A stretch of DNA of 64,000 nt from Citrus sinensis (taxonomy: Eukaryota; Streptophyta; Magnoliopsida; Sapindales; Rutaceae). The notes below the pieces were generated by a model that saw only the letters and a list, made by a program, of their open reading frames with translations, searched no databases and was not told the DNA's origin. A program made the position numbers and the translations under genes. The first letter of the stretch is position 1; each line of letters starts with the position of its first letter. This document shows, piece after piece, positions 11,546 to 21,545 of the stretch. The stretch is from the NCBI RefSeq assembly GCF_022201045.2, contig NC_068564.1:8432001-8496000 (forward strand), in the 5' to 3' direction.

Positions 11546-13108
11546 CTCATAGGCTCAAATCCTCACAAAGTTGGTAAATTTACCATCAAATCCTGTACAC
11601 TCTTCAAATGAATCAACCATCAATAGTGGTGTAGAATGAGAAGAAGGTATGAGTGAGATATAAAAGGAAAGGTAAAAAGGATAATAAGCAAGAAAGATGT
11701 ATGTAGTAAAAAAAATGAAAGATAAAATGTGAGTGATGAAAAAGTATGATAGAAAAAAAAATAGATGTAAATAATGTGAGATAGATGGGAAAAGAGTAGT
11801 GAGAGATAAAGGAAAAGAAAATTAATAATATATAAAGCATACTAACTCCAAAATCATTTAAGGATGAGTAGAGTGAAAAAAAAATAATAATAAGTAGAGT
11901 GAAAACAATAATTCCAGACATCAATAATGCAAAAATCCCTCCCCCACACCAAGAACTTACATTGTCCCCAATGTAAGATAATCAAAGCTCACATAAAAAT
12001 TAAAGCGTCAGGATAAAAGATTAAAGGCAAAAACTTCCCTGAATTGTGAGCTTTGATCCTCATAACGTCTATGGGCTTGGCGGGAATGGTGGGATAAATC
12101 CCACACTCTTGAAGTATGCGGCCAAATTCTGCTCCATCTTGTCACAGATTTCGATTCACGCGGCTGGAATGCAGGTCGTAGGCTGGTTGCGGACTATTGC
12201 TGCTCGATTGGAGCTTGCGGGTACACGGCTGCTGGTTCAGTTGCGCGCGGATGGGACTGATGCTGCGAACTGGTGACGCTGGATCTGCGTGCTGCGGCTG
12301 TTGCTGCGCGCTGGGGGATTGCTGGTTGCGCGTTGGTGATGCTGGTTGCGTGCGGGATGCTGCGCGCTACTGGGGCTGGTTCTGCTGCGCTAGTGGGTTG
12401 CTGGATCTGCGCGCTGGGGTTGATTGCACGTGAGACCTGGGCTGACGTTGGTTCTGCGCGCTGCTAGGCAAAGGCTGGATCTGCGCTCGCGGGTTGCTGC
12501 GTGGCTGCTCGGTGAAGGCTGAATATGCGCACGCGTGGGATGGAGCTGGCTGCGCGCACAGTTGCTGCTGCTGCTGCGTGGGCTGGTTCGCGATGGTGGA
12601 TCGCTGGTGCTGCGTGGCTGCTCGGTGAAGGCTGGAGAAGAAAACCAATTCTGTGAATTAGGGATTTTGTGAACAGTAAAATTTTTTTTTTTTCGTTTTT
12701 TTTTTTCAAATAAAAAAAATATATATATAAAAAAGAAAGGAAAAGAAAGGAAAAGAAAAAAAGTTTTTTTTTAATTTTCAAATAAATAAATAAATAATTT
12801 TTTTTTATGATGAACCACTTTGAGACACAAAAAAAAAAAATTTCAGAAGTACTTTTCTAATAAGCACGTGGGCACGCCTTAAAACCATTTCACGTTAAAA
12901 ATCACAGAAGTACTTATTAGTTAAGACGTGGGCACGCCTTATCAAAAATTTTCTTCTGACCAAAATAAGCAAACACATTATTTTTAAAAAAAAAAAATCT
13001 GAATCAAAATTAAAAGAAGATATGACAAAAACCAAAATAAATAAATCATTTGGGTTGCCTCCCAAAAAGCGTCTTTGTTTTATGTCTTTGGCTAGACACA
13101 TTTATGCA
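11546..13108 (-). other. Unique 3' noncoding part of the gypsy element, with GC-rich stretch
   Basis: There is no recognisable protein here. About 12170-12640 is strikingly GC-rich and built from degenerate units such as gctgcgcgctgg and ggctgctcggtgaaggctg (the latter at about 12505 and 12617). It is followed by A/T homopolymer runs (12670-12840). Two copies of acgtgggcacgcctta occur near 12866 and 12928. The reading frames across it are low-complexity artefacts. Confidence 0.55.
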
Positions 13109-15658
13109 TCAATCTCCATAATTGGGACTCTCGAGAGCCACATCCTCCACGATATTCACGGAAAAACCTTCATAAAAAGGTTTTAAGCGATGACCATTAA
13201 CCTTAAGAACTCTGTCAGAGGTCGGACTCCGAATCTCAACTGCACCATGAGGAAAAACATTAGTAACAATAAAAGGTCCAACCCAGCAAGAACGTAATTT
13301 ACCCGGAAAAAGTTTAAGTTTAGAATGAAAAAGAAGAACTTTTTGACCAACAGAGAACTCCTTTCTCAAAATCATTCTATCATGAAATGTCTTCGTCTTT
13401 TTCTTGTAAAAAACTTCCTGCACTATAGGGTTAATAACATCCACAGAGAATACTGAATGTTCATCACTATGATATTTCATGGCATCATTCATATTGAATT
13501 CTATAACCTCTCCATCAAACTCCATAGTGAGAGTCCCTTTATGTACATCCATTTTAGTCCTAGCAGTCTTAAGAAAAGGTCTTCCTAGCAAAATTGGGAC
13601 AGAATTAGAGGAGTTATCATCTTCCATATCAAGTACATAAAAATCAGCAGGAAAAACTAACTCATTAACTTGTACTAAGACATCTTCTAATACCCCATCA
13701 GGATATGCATTAGACCTATCGGCTAGTTGAATTATCACGCCAGTTTCTTTTAATGGACCAATATTCAAAGATGAATAAATAGAACGAGGCATGACATTAA
13801 TAGAAGCTCCTAGATCTAACAAAGCCTTTTCAATTCTAACACTACCAATTTTACAAGGAATAGTAAACATACCTGGATCCTTGCACTTAGGAGGTAGTTT
13901 CTTTTGAAGAACTGCTAAAATATTCTCCCCCATGTGAACTTTTTCATCTCCTCTTAATTTTCTCTTAGAGGTGCATAGTTCCTTAAGGACTTTAGCATAT
14001 CGAGGTATCTGTTTTATAGCATCTAATAAAGGAATATTTACCTCAACCTTGCGAAATGTCTCAAGGATGTCTTTCTCTTGTTCCTCCTTTTTGGATTTTG
14101 CAAACCGGCTTGGAAAAGGAGGAGGTATCACAATAGGTAGGGGTTTCGCTCTGGTGGGTTGCGCATCTTGAGATTGAGGCATCAATTCATTCTTCTCAAG
14201 CTCATCTTCTACATACTTTGTCACTTTCTTACTAGGCTCTTGCAACTCTTTCCCACTTCTAAGGATGACAGCACTAACGTTTTGCTTTGGATTCACCTCA
14301 GATTGTGAAGGCAATCTCCCTAATACTTGAGACTCCAGACGGCTCACTGTAGTCGCCAATTGACTCATTTGGTTCTCCAAGTTCTGAATGCTTGCTGTAG
14401 TTGCCTGCTGAAATTGTTGTGTGTTAGTCGCAAGTGATTTAACAATTTCTTCGAGAGATATACCTGACTTGGAGTTTGACTGTGGAGGTGCTGGTTGTCT
14501 TGGTGGATACTGTTGTGGGAATCCTGACTGCCTAACTCCATAGCTGAAGTTGGGATGATCCTTCCATCCCGGATTGTATGTTTGTGCATAAGGATCATAC
14601 CTCCTCTGAGGCATGCCTGGAAATCCTCCAACTGCATTGGCTTGTTCAACGGGTTCTTCTTGAAGTGTAGAACACATATCAGTTGAATGACCCATATTGT
14701 AACAAATACCACAAGTCTTCACTTGTTGCACATTACCTACAACAAACTTTTCCACAAGAGAAGTGAGTTTATCTAAACGTTGTTCAACTGAAGAAATATT
14801 TACCTCATTCACCGTTCTTGAAGTGGCATCTTGCCTGCTGCCAAATTGTTGTGCATTGGCAGCCATATTTGAGATCAACTCCCTTGCTTGAGTAGGGGTC
14901 TTGTTCACCAACACGCCTCCACTAGCAGCATCTATCATACTCCTATCCATCAATGATAATCCTTCGTAAAAATATTGAATAAGAAGTTGATCAGAAATTT
15001 GATGCTGAGGACAACTGGCACACAATTGTTTGAATCGCTCCCAATACTCATACAAAGTCTCCCCAGGAAGTTGTCTGATCCCACAAATATCTTTTCTGAT
15101 GTTGGCAGCTCTTGAAGCAGGAAAGTACTTCTCGAGGAACTGCTTCTTCAAACCATTCCACGTTGTAATCGATCCAGGAGGCAAGTAGTACAACCAATCT
15201 TTAGCTAGCCCATCCACAGAGAACGGAAAAGCACGCAGCTTAATCTGCTCTTCAGTCACGCCTTGTGGTCTCATACTTGAACACACAACATGAAACTCCT
15301 TAAGATGTTTATGAGGATCTTCACCTGCAAAACCATGAAACTTGGGTAATAAATGAATAAGACCAGACTTTAATTCTAAATTTACCTCCAAGTCTACATA
15401 TTGAATGCAGAGTGGTTGTTGATTCAAGTCTGGTTCAGCTAACTCTCTAAGAGTTCTTTCTACAGGTGCAGGTCTATCCATCACTTGTTCTTCTGAATCG
15501 CTAGATGATTCAACTAAATCAGGCACTGTATCTGTTTCAGAAAGCAAAGGCGACGAGGATCGTTGCTTAGCTCGCTTTGTCTGCTGTCTCAGCTGGCGAG
15601 CTGTCTTCTCAATTTCAGGATCAAACGAAAGTGTACCTGTACGAGAAGAACGAACCAT
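13109..15658 (-). CDS. Athila-like gag-protease fused to integrase C-terminal tail
   Basis: An uninterrupted 849-residue ORF. In order: a polar N-terminus; a retrotransposon gag (capsid) domain at about 105-235 (GFAGEDPHKHLKEF, then YFPASRAANIRKD); a zinc knuckle at about 315-330 (CGICYNMGHSTDMC, C-x2-C-x4-H-x4-C); a linker; an aspartic protease at about 600-690 (LLDLGASINVMP, where the usual DSGA is DLGA, as is common in plant Athila-type elements; then ILLGRPFL); and from about 755 the integrase C-terminal tail (FHDRMILRKEFSVGQKVLLF, then WVGPFIV). Reverse transcriptase, RNase H and the integrase core are absent, yet the frame is open across the join. The product could form particles but could not copy or integrate itself, so it would need enzymes from a related element. 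The PBS and LTR directly upstream are intact. Confidence 0.9.
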   Translation of the reverse strand: MVRSSRTGTLSFDPEIEKTARQLRQQTKRAKQRSSSPLLSETDTVPDLVESSSDSEEQVMDRPAPVERTLRELAEPDLNQQPLCIQYVDLEVNLELKSGLIHLLPKFHGFAGEDPHKHLKEFHVVCSSMRPQGVTEEQIKLRAFPFSVDGLAKDWLYYLPPGSITTWNGLKKQFLEKYFPASRAANIRKDICGIRQLPGETLYEYWERFKQLCASCPQHQISDQLLIQYFYEGLSLMDRSMIDAASGGVLVNKTPTQARELISNMAANAQQFGSRQDATSRTVNEVNISSVEQRLDKLTSLVEKFVVGNVQQVKTCGICYNMGHSTDMCSTLQEEPVEQANAVGGFPGMPQRRYDPYAQTYNPGWKDHPNFSYGVRQSGFPQQYPPRQPAPPQSNSKSGISLEEIVKSLATNTQQFQQATTASIQNLENQMSQLATTVSRLESQVLGRLPSQSEVNPKQNVSAVILRSGKELQEPSKKVTKYVEDELEKNELMPQSQDAQPTRAKPLPIVIPPPFPSRFAKSKKEEQEKDILETFRKVEVNIPLLDAIKQIPRYAKVLKELCTSKRKLRGDEKVHMGENILAVLQKKLPPKCKDPGMFTIPCKIGSVRIEKALLDLGASINVMPRSIYSSLNIGPLKETGVIIQLADRSNAYPDGVLEDVLVQVNELVFPADFYVLDMEDDNSSNSVPILLGRPFLKTARTKMDVHKGTLTMEFDGEVIEFNMNDAMKYHSDEHSVFSVDVINPIVQEVFYKKKTKTFHDRMILRKEFSVGQKVLLFHSKLKLFPGKLRSCWVGPFIVTNVFPHGAVEIRSPTSDRVLKVNGHRLKPFYEGFSVNIVEDVALESPNYGD

Positions 15659-15700
15659 ACACCAAGTAAAACGTAAAAAGGATTAAATAAATGACACCAA

Positions 15701-15718
15701 TCCCCGGCAACGGCGCCA
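15701..15718 (-). other. Primer-binding site complementary to tRNA-Asp
   Basis: The + strand reads tccccggcaacggcgcca, the 3' end of a plant tRNA-Asp including CCA. It is separated by five bases from the LTR edge at 15724. This fixes the - orientation of the element and marks 15724-16917 as its 5' LTR. Confidence 0.9.
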
Positions 15719-15723
15719 AAATT

Positions 15724-16917
15724 TGATGGTTGTCAAAGCCAACAAAAATAAATTCCTACTCTAAATAAATTGTGTATAGTGATTGAGCAGGGTCGTGTCC
15801 ACAGAGATCGGTAATTATTTAAATCCTTTTGAAACGTAAAACGTAAAATGGGGGAATTGTTGACAATAATAAAAATCAAATTAAAATAACAAGAATGCAA
15901 ATTAAAGTTGTAATTCAAATTGGAGAAAGCTCTGGTTGAAGGAATTAACTCAGCTTGATTCGACTACTGATCATTGATTCAAATATAGATTATTATTACT
16001 CATGAATAGACCGGTTATAGCTACTGAGACCCTCTAATAGCCAATCTCTCCTTAACTAGTCGATAACCAAGGTACGACCGTTGGTTATTTCCCTAATCAA
16101 TAGACAACCCTAGATACGATCATAGAATTTAATCAATTGACAGCCTGAAAAACCAGAGAGACCCAAATCCTAATCAACACATATGATGATTCATTTAAAT
16201 TAGATTGTTTATTCTCACAACACAACTCTCTGCTATGTTATTTGTCACAAGCATTAAATTCTTCATACGATGAATCCTTTAATTGACAATAGATTAAGTT
16301 GATAATTAAATAGTGGCCAATTACCTAATTAACAAACATAATCATGAAACTAATTCAGAGAATAAACAAATACCCAAAAATCAATAAAACAATTAAAGCA
16401 CAAGAAAGATCTCACAGTAGTGATGAATCAAAGCTTCATTAACCTTCAACCAGAAAAATGGGTTTAGTTCCTCATAGAGAGAAGAGAAAAATTAGATCTA
16501 GGGTTTCTTTCTTTTTCTCCAATCCAAAAATCCCCCCTTTTCACAATAGATTCCTCCCTTAAATACTCTCTCTCTCCTCTCTTTTAGAATTCTATTTAAA
16601 ATAAAATACTAATATCTGAAATATTAAATTCGTAATTACAAAAATAACCAAAAATACAAAACACGTTAAACTAAAAACTGCAGGTCCGCAGTTGACAGCA
16701 CGCGCCCACGCCTTATCAACAAAGTTCTTCTGACGTTCATAATTTCTCCAAGAGAATAATCATCCTTAAACATCATCTTATAGCTCAATTTTATCATCAA
16801 TCAATAGAATTGCACCTACAAAAGTAAAACATAAGTAAATCACTATTATTAAGTGCAAAACATTGATATTAAGGGAAGTAAATAATGCAAAACTAGTGCA
16901 TAAATTGCACTCTAACA
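15724..16917 (-). repeat. Athila-like 5' LTR
   Basis: Same ends and length (1194 bp) as 9308-10501. Unusually, on its outer side it is followed by polypurine-tract sequence (16918-16931, complement) and internal DNA rather than by host flank. Confidence 0.9.
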
Positions 16918-17962
16918 AATTCCCCCACACCAAGATGATGCTTGTCCTCAAGCATATAACTCAAGACTAATCTCAAATCTCCACTAAATTCTCATCTCAA
17001 CTCATCCAAAAATAATTTTAAGCAAGCATACCTCAAGAAATTAAGTCGTTCAACGTTCGAGAGACAAGGATTTTAAAGCATAGAATTTCATAAGATAGAA
17101 TAAGAACATTCAACCACCAAGAAGATTCGTTCAAAATTCAAGTGCAACAAGATGTAATAGCCCTCTCAATAACTTCACTCCATGCACTCAAAGTGTTTAG
17201 GGTGTCATTTATCCACTCAAATCAAATCAAAGAATGCTATTACCATAAGCTTGCTCATATATCACATCTCAATCCACAAAACATGAATAAAATGCAAAAA
17301 TCTAAGGGTCTTAAAAGGGTTGTAATGGGGTTAAATGTGTTAAATGAAAAAGAAAGGTTTACGAAAGAAAAAGAGATCAAAACGAGAAGAATGAACTCAT
17401 TGAATGAACTTATGATATCAAAATGCTTATTTCTACTCAAGTCACCAAGAATGTAAACATTTTTTTTTTCGATTTTTTTTTCAAATTTTCTTTTTTCTTT
17501 TTTTTTTCTTTTTTCTTTTTTTTTCTTTTTTTTTTGTTTTTTTTTTGTTGTTTTTTTTTTAATCAAACAAAAGAAACGAACCTTGCACAATTTAATTCAA
17601 GCATAATGCTTGTTGATCTAATTGAGAAACTTTATTACAAGGTAGAAAAAGCAACAAAATATATCCACACAATGAGTCCAAAAATCTCCTTAAATTGAGG
17701 CTCAAAAAGAAGAAAAATGGTTAAGTAGACGGAGAGAATTAGATGGGTAATGGTTAAGGCTCAAACAAAGATAGCAAATAAAGGTCTTCGGGTAGAGAAA
17801 AAGGAAAATGCGAGAATAGAAAAATGGTAAATGGTTTGCCCTTATCATTTTAATGCATAAAATCTCGTAATGTGGCTTCAACATGCATAATAAAGCAAGT
17901 TCTAGAATAAACAAACTAGGATTGATATTCACATAACAAAAATAATTAGAGCAAAGTGGTTG
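16918..17962 (-). mobile_element. Truncated second internal region outside the 5' LTR
   Basis: A near-identical copy of 10502-11545 lying beyond the 5' LTR. It shows that LTR 15724-16917 was once shared by two tandem elements. It ends abruptly at 17962 against the GC-rich MULE array; the last shared bases are gtggttgc. Confidence 0.85.
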
Positions 17963-18165
17963 CGCGTGCGACATGCCCATCTCGCGCGCGCGAGGTGCGC
18001 ATGCCGCGCGCATCTCGCGTGCGACAGGCGCTTCTCGCGCGCGGCGTTCGCACCTCGCGCACGCGAGATGCGCCTGTCGCACGCGAGATGCGCGCTGCAC
18101 GCCCATCTCGCGCGCGCGAGGTGCGCACGCCGCGCGCATCTCGCGTGCGACGCAGTGCGAGTTAG
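17963..18165. repeat. Right subterminal GC-rich palindromic array of the MULE
   Basis: About 200 bp made almost only of variants of gcgcgcatctcgcgtgcgac and its inverse, with gcgacaggcgc and gcgcctgtcgc cores. The left array uses the related gagacaggcgcctgtctcac core, so the two ends share a motif although base composition differs. Strong hairpins are expected. The apparent Arg/Ala-rich reading frames in several phases are artefacts of the repeat. Confidence 0.8.
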
Positions 18166-18499
18166 CTTCCCCCCTTTCTCTTCTCTTCCCTTTCCCACAT
18201 GCATCTCACCCACCACCGCCATTAAAACACCACCAACAACAACAACATCCCAAACAACAACAACAACCCAAACAACAACAACATCCCAAACAACAACAAC
18301 AAGAAAAATGGCAATAACAACTCACCTAGGGTTTTCAATTTTTTTCTTTGATTTTGGAGACCTCCGAAGATTTTCAACGTGATTTAGCTTCTTTCAAGTG
18401 CCAACAACTTCCTCCGCTGCCGATGTACGCTGCCGCCGACAATCTATAGAACTTCCGGTGATGAGATTTTGGTGAGAGGGGAAGGAATTTGCTTGAGGG

Positions 18500-18625
18500 A
18501 AACGTGAGAATGAGGAGGGTAATTTCGTCCAAAATGTGGTGATTTGGCTAATGTTGAAAGAAAAAAATTTGAGGGGTTAAAGTTGAAAAATGCCTTCTTT
18601 TTTTGGCTTGTTTTGTAAATTTCCC
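18500..18625 (-). repeat. MULE right terminal inverted repeat
   Basis: Ends GTAAATTTCCC at 18625, directly followed by the TSD gagaaaaat (18626-18634). It is the inverted counterpart of 4056-4180. Confidence 0.85.
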
Positions 18626-18634
18626 GAGAAAAAT

Positions 18635-19283
18635 GTTCTTTTAATTGTTTCTTGACATTATGTGATTACAAATATTGTTGTTCTATTATTATTCACTAAC
18701 TAAGCAAATTTGAAATAACTTATCTATAACATTCTTCAATTTAAAATTTTAAAAGATTATAATTTTGTTTACATTTATATATGTATGTGCACAGGCACAT
18801 GCACACAAATGCATACGTGTATATTACGCACCTTTCCCTATAAATATTTTAACATTTTGCTCAGACCTAGTTCAGACTTCAAGAATTCTAATACTAGAAA
18901 ATAAACAAAATAAAAAATATTTATGGTTTTATGAAAAAAGGGCAATTGGATTCATCTTTTTGTGAATTTCTTGCTAGGGATTTAGATTGATTAGAGCTTA
19001 AGCATGTCAAAGTTTCCCTTTGTTCTGATTCCTTGTTATGTAACAAATTAATATTTGCCATAGTTCTTTTGTTTCTTTTATTTTTATTTGTATTGTTATT
19101 TTTGTTATTGATTTTCCTATTTTAATTTTCAGAGCAACTCCCCATGGTTCAAAATGACACTACGTTGAGCATAATGGACCACTTCAGCAAGGAATGTATG
19201 CCTAAATCGTGCCTCTTTTGCCGATCGCAGACTCAGTATCTCGTCATCCGACCCAGTTAAAAACTTCACCGTATTGCCCAACT
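18635..19283. other. Spacer of tandem unit 1, right of the MULE
   Basis: Noncoding. It parallels 29740-30437 of unit 2: for example attgttgttctatt followed by cactaactaagcaaatttga here and the near match at 29757. The match ends near 19283 where the gypsy fragment begins. Confidence 0.65.
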
Positions 19284-20756
19284 GAATAAGTCTAAGTTAG
19301 TTGAGATATTATCAACTTAGTATCTAGTTGCTGATATGTTGGGATTATTTTGTTTTCATTCCTGTTTCTGTTTTTTTTTTTGGCTTCTATAAATTAGCCA
19401 TGGTTGAATAATAAAGTCATGAATCATTCAATCAAAAAAATACTTGTGTATATCTTGGAGGGATTGGCTTCCTCGAACTAGCCAACTATCAACGTTCCCA
19501 AGTGCAAAGGCAAGATAGGAAGAGACAAGCAGAATAAAAATAGCTTGCCTGTACCAAAGTAGTATCAGAGCCTGGCTATGGATCAAAGAATGGAGTAGAT
19601 TGAAAAAGGTATTGAGTCACTAACCACTAACCAAAATGAAATCCTCAGCCAAATTAACTTAATGTTTGAAAAGCTGAATGCACGGATAGATCAATTATCA
19701 AGTCAAGCAGCTAACGATAAGGCTGAAGATTTTTCGATTCCTCAGTAAGTCCAAAGAGGACATAGCAAGGGCAACGACAACACACCTCAAGCAAGTTCCA
19801 GCCACTACTATGCACCAAAACCAGTAAAATTGGACTTTCTAAGATTTGATGGTGGGGTGGATCCAACAAGCTGGCTATGCAGAGCTGAACAGTTTTTCGA
19901 AATCCATGAAACTCATGCTGCTGATCGAGTTTCTTTAGCCTCATTTCACTTGGAGGGCGATGCACAATTATGGTACCAACTACTGAAACAAGAAGCAGTT
20001 TACATATCTTGGAATGAATTTAAAGAAGGGCTTCACTCAAGGTATGGTCCTAACAAATTTCTTGATTTTTTTTGGAGAGCTAACCAAATTGCAGCAAATT
20101 GGAAGTGTATAGGAATAACAAAGTAAATTTGAGAAACTCTTAGCTAAAGTCGGGCATCTACCTCAAGCACGCCAAGTGAGCTGTTTTATTAGCGGTTTGT
20201 GTGAATCAATTCGTACCGATGTACAAGCCAATCGACCAGATAGCTTGACTTCAGCTATTGGGTTGGCTCGGTCATATGAAGCAAGAGAAATCTCTAGATG
20301 CAAATCCTCCTTTGCTGCAAAAGGGAGTTCTTAATCTCGCAGTGTGGCACCCCCAAGCTTGCCTCGTGTGCCAATAAAAAAGATGACAATTGAAGAGTTG
20401 AACGAGCGAAAAAAGAAAGGGTTGTGCTTCAAATGCAATGAAAAATTCAGCCCTAGCCATGGCTGCAAAAGGTTGTTCCTAATTCAAGCAAACTTTGATG
20501 ATAGTGATAAAGATATCAAGATGGAGATTGAAGGAGATGAGGTAGTTGAACAAACTGAGACAACACCTGGAATTTCCTTCCATGCCATGGTGGGAACTCA
20601 AACTCCCGAAACGATGCGAGTTATGGGAAGGCTGGTGCAAAAGGTGGTGACAGTACTTATTGACTCTGGAAGTACTCACAATTTTATCTGACAAGAGCTA
20701 GCCGAAAAGGTGGGGCCGCAACTGATACCAATCAAGCAACTCAATGTGATGGTACC
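19284..20756 (+). pseudogene. Decayed Ty3/gypsy fragment: LTR, PBS, gag, protease
   Basis: A possible LTR remnant (about 19284-19556) is followed by a PBS-like tRNA-Met site (tagtatcagagcc, 19560-19572, one change from the usual form). Gag begins with ATG at 19578 (MDQRMEQIEKGIESLTTNQN). A capsid domain is readable around 19830-20090 (FDGGVDPTSWLCRAEQFFEI). A CCHC-like knuckle (CFKCNEKFSPSHGC) lies near 20430, and an aspartic protease start (VLIDSGSTHNFI) near 20660-20690. A stop near 19748, a frame change near 20100-20130 and a stop at 20689-20691 kill the frame. RT and integrase are absent: at about 20757 the sequence returns to the tandem-unit spacer (paralogue at 30839). About 400 bp of spacer present in unit 2 (30437-30839) is missing here. 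Confidence 0.75.
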
Positions 20757-21269
20757 CATTAGCTGTGTTGACGATGACAAGGTACTTTTAATTTTAAATT
20801 TTTTTACATTATAAATAATTGATTTTTAATAATTATATATATATTCATTTACTAATAGACTAATAATTAAGTAAAAGGATGTTTGTTTTAATGACTTAAA
20901 GAGACTTGACTTAATTAATTTAGTTAAGTAGAGGTATTTGTATCTGTAACTTAATGGGACTTTTTAGATAATTTGTACTTAATAAAATTAGCTAATTTTT
21001 TGGAATAGAGAAATATGAATGAGCTAACTAATTTTCAATCTAAAAAATATCCCTATTATATATTATTTTTCATGCCTATTCCAAAACTCACCCATAAATA
21101 TTTACTTACTGATAATCTTATCTTATATTATGTACTATTATTGAGAAGTCGTGATAAAATCTGAAACTTGTGGTACTTTATATATTATGATTCCAAAATC
21201 ATTATCTATTCAATTGAATATGTTTTTGCTTATATATGTTAAAATATTATGGTATTTATTTTCTTCAGG

Positions 21270-21307
<38 letters not shown>

Positions 21308-21545
21308 ATTTTCTTTATTTGATATTCAAATTTAATAAGGATACAAATGTAAAAGTACATGTTTTTAGTTTTTTAAGTGGAAAAAACAAACAATTCAATA
21401 CTTATTTTCAGAAACACGGACCCAAAAAAAAAAAAACATATTAGTCAAATTTTGACATTTAGTCTACTTAGAATTCCAAGCAATTTAAGTCTATTCAGAT
21501 TTCAGACAAAAAAATAAATGCAACTAAATTGATTTTAAAAACTAT
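20757..21545. other. Spacer of tandem unit 1 with GT microsatellite
   Basis: The first 130 bp or so (cattagctgtgttgacgatg onward) parallel 30840-30970. The rest is AT-rich noncoding DNA. A (GT)n run occupies about 21276-21302. Confidence 0.55.

Larger units (their letters stand above)
9308..17962 (-). mobile_element. Nested non-autonomous Athila-like Ty3/gypsy element, partly tandem
   Basis: The element lies on the - strand inside the MULE. Read in its own direction it has 1045 bp of extra internal 3' sequence (17962-16918), LTR (16917-15724), tRNA-Asp PBS (15718-15701), the gag-protease-integrase-tail ORF (15658-13109), a long noncoding region, a polypurine tract (10515-10502, ggtgtgggggaatt) and LTR (10501-9308). 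The two LTRs are both 1194 bp. The arrangement is LTR-internal-LTR plus a fragment of a second internal region. No 5-bp TSD was found: ataac lies left of 9308 and gcgtg right of 17962. Partial deletion of a tandem pair is the likely cause. Confidence 0.85.
4056..18625 (+). mobile_element. Mutator-like element (KI/Kaonashi-type MULE) with nested retrotransposon
   Basis: The element starts GGGAAATTTACAAAAATAGC and ends with the inverted form (GTAAATTTCCC). The TIRs are imperfect and about 125 bp long (4056-4180 and 18500-18625). The 9-bp sequence gagaaaaat occurs at both 4047-4055 and 18626-18634, the target-site length expected for Mutator elements. It carries a MURA-type transposase gene (+ strand) and a ULP1/C48 protease gene (- strand), the combination known for KI MULEs. 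Both ends have GC-rich palindromic subterminal arrays. Without the nested 8.65-kb retrotransposon the element is about 5.9 kb. Its flanks (to about 4055 and from 18635) belong to the spacer of tandem unit 1. Confidence 0.92.

Noticed and set aside
12046-12781. Overlapping Cys/Ala/Gly-rich and Gln/Ala-rich frames on both strands
   Set aside because: Low-complexity GC-rich repeats of the gypsy internal region; no domain and no conserved start.
17929-18382. Several long Arg/Ala-rich reading frames in different phases
   Set aside because: All come from the GC-rich palindromic array, where stop codons are rare in every frame. No family resemblance.
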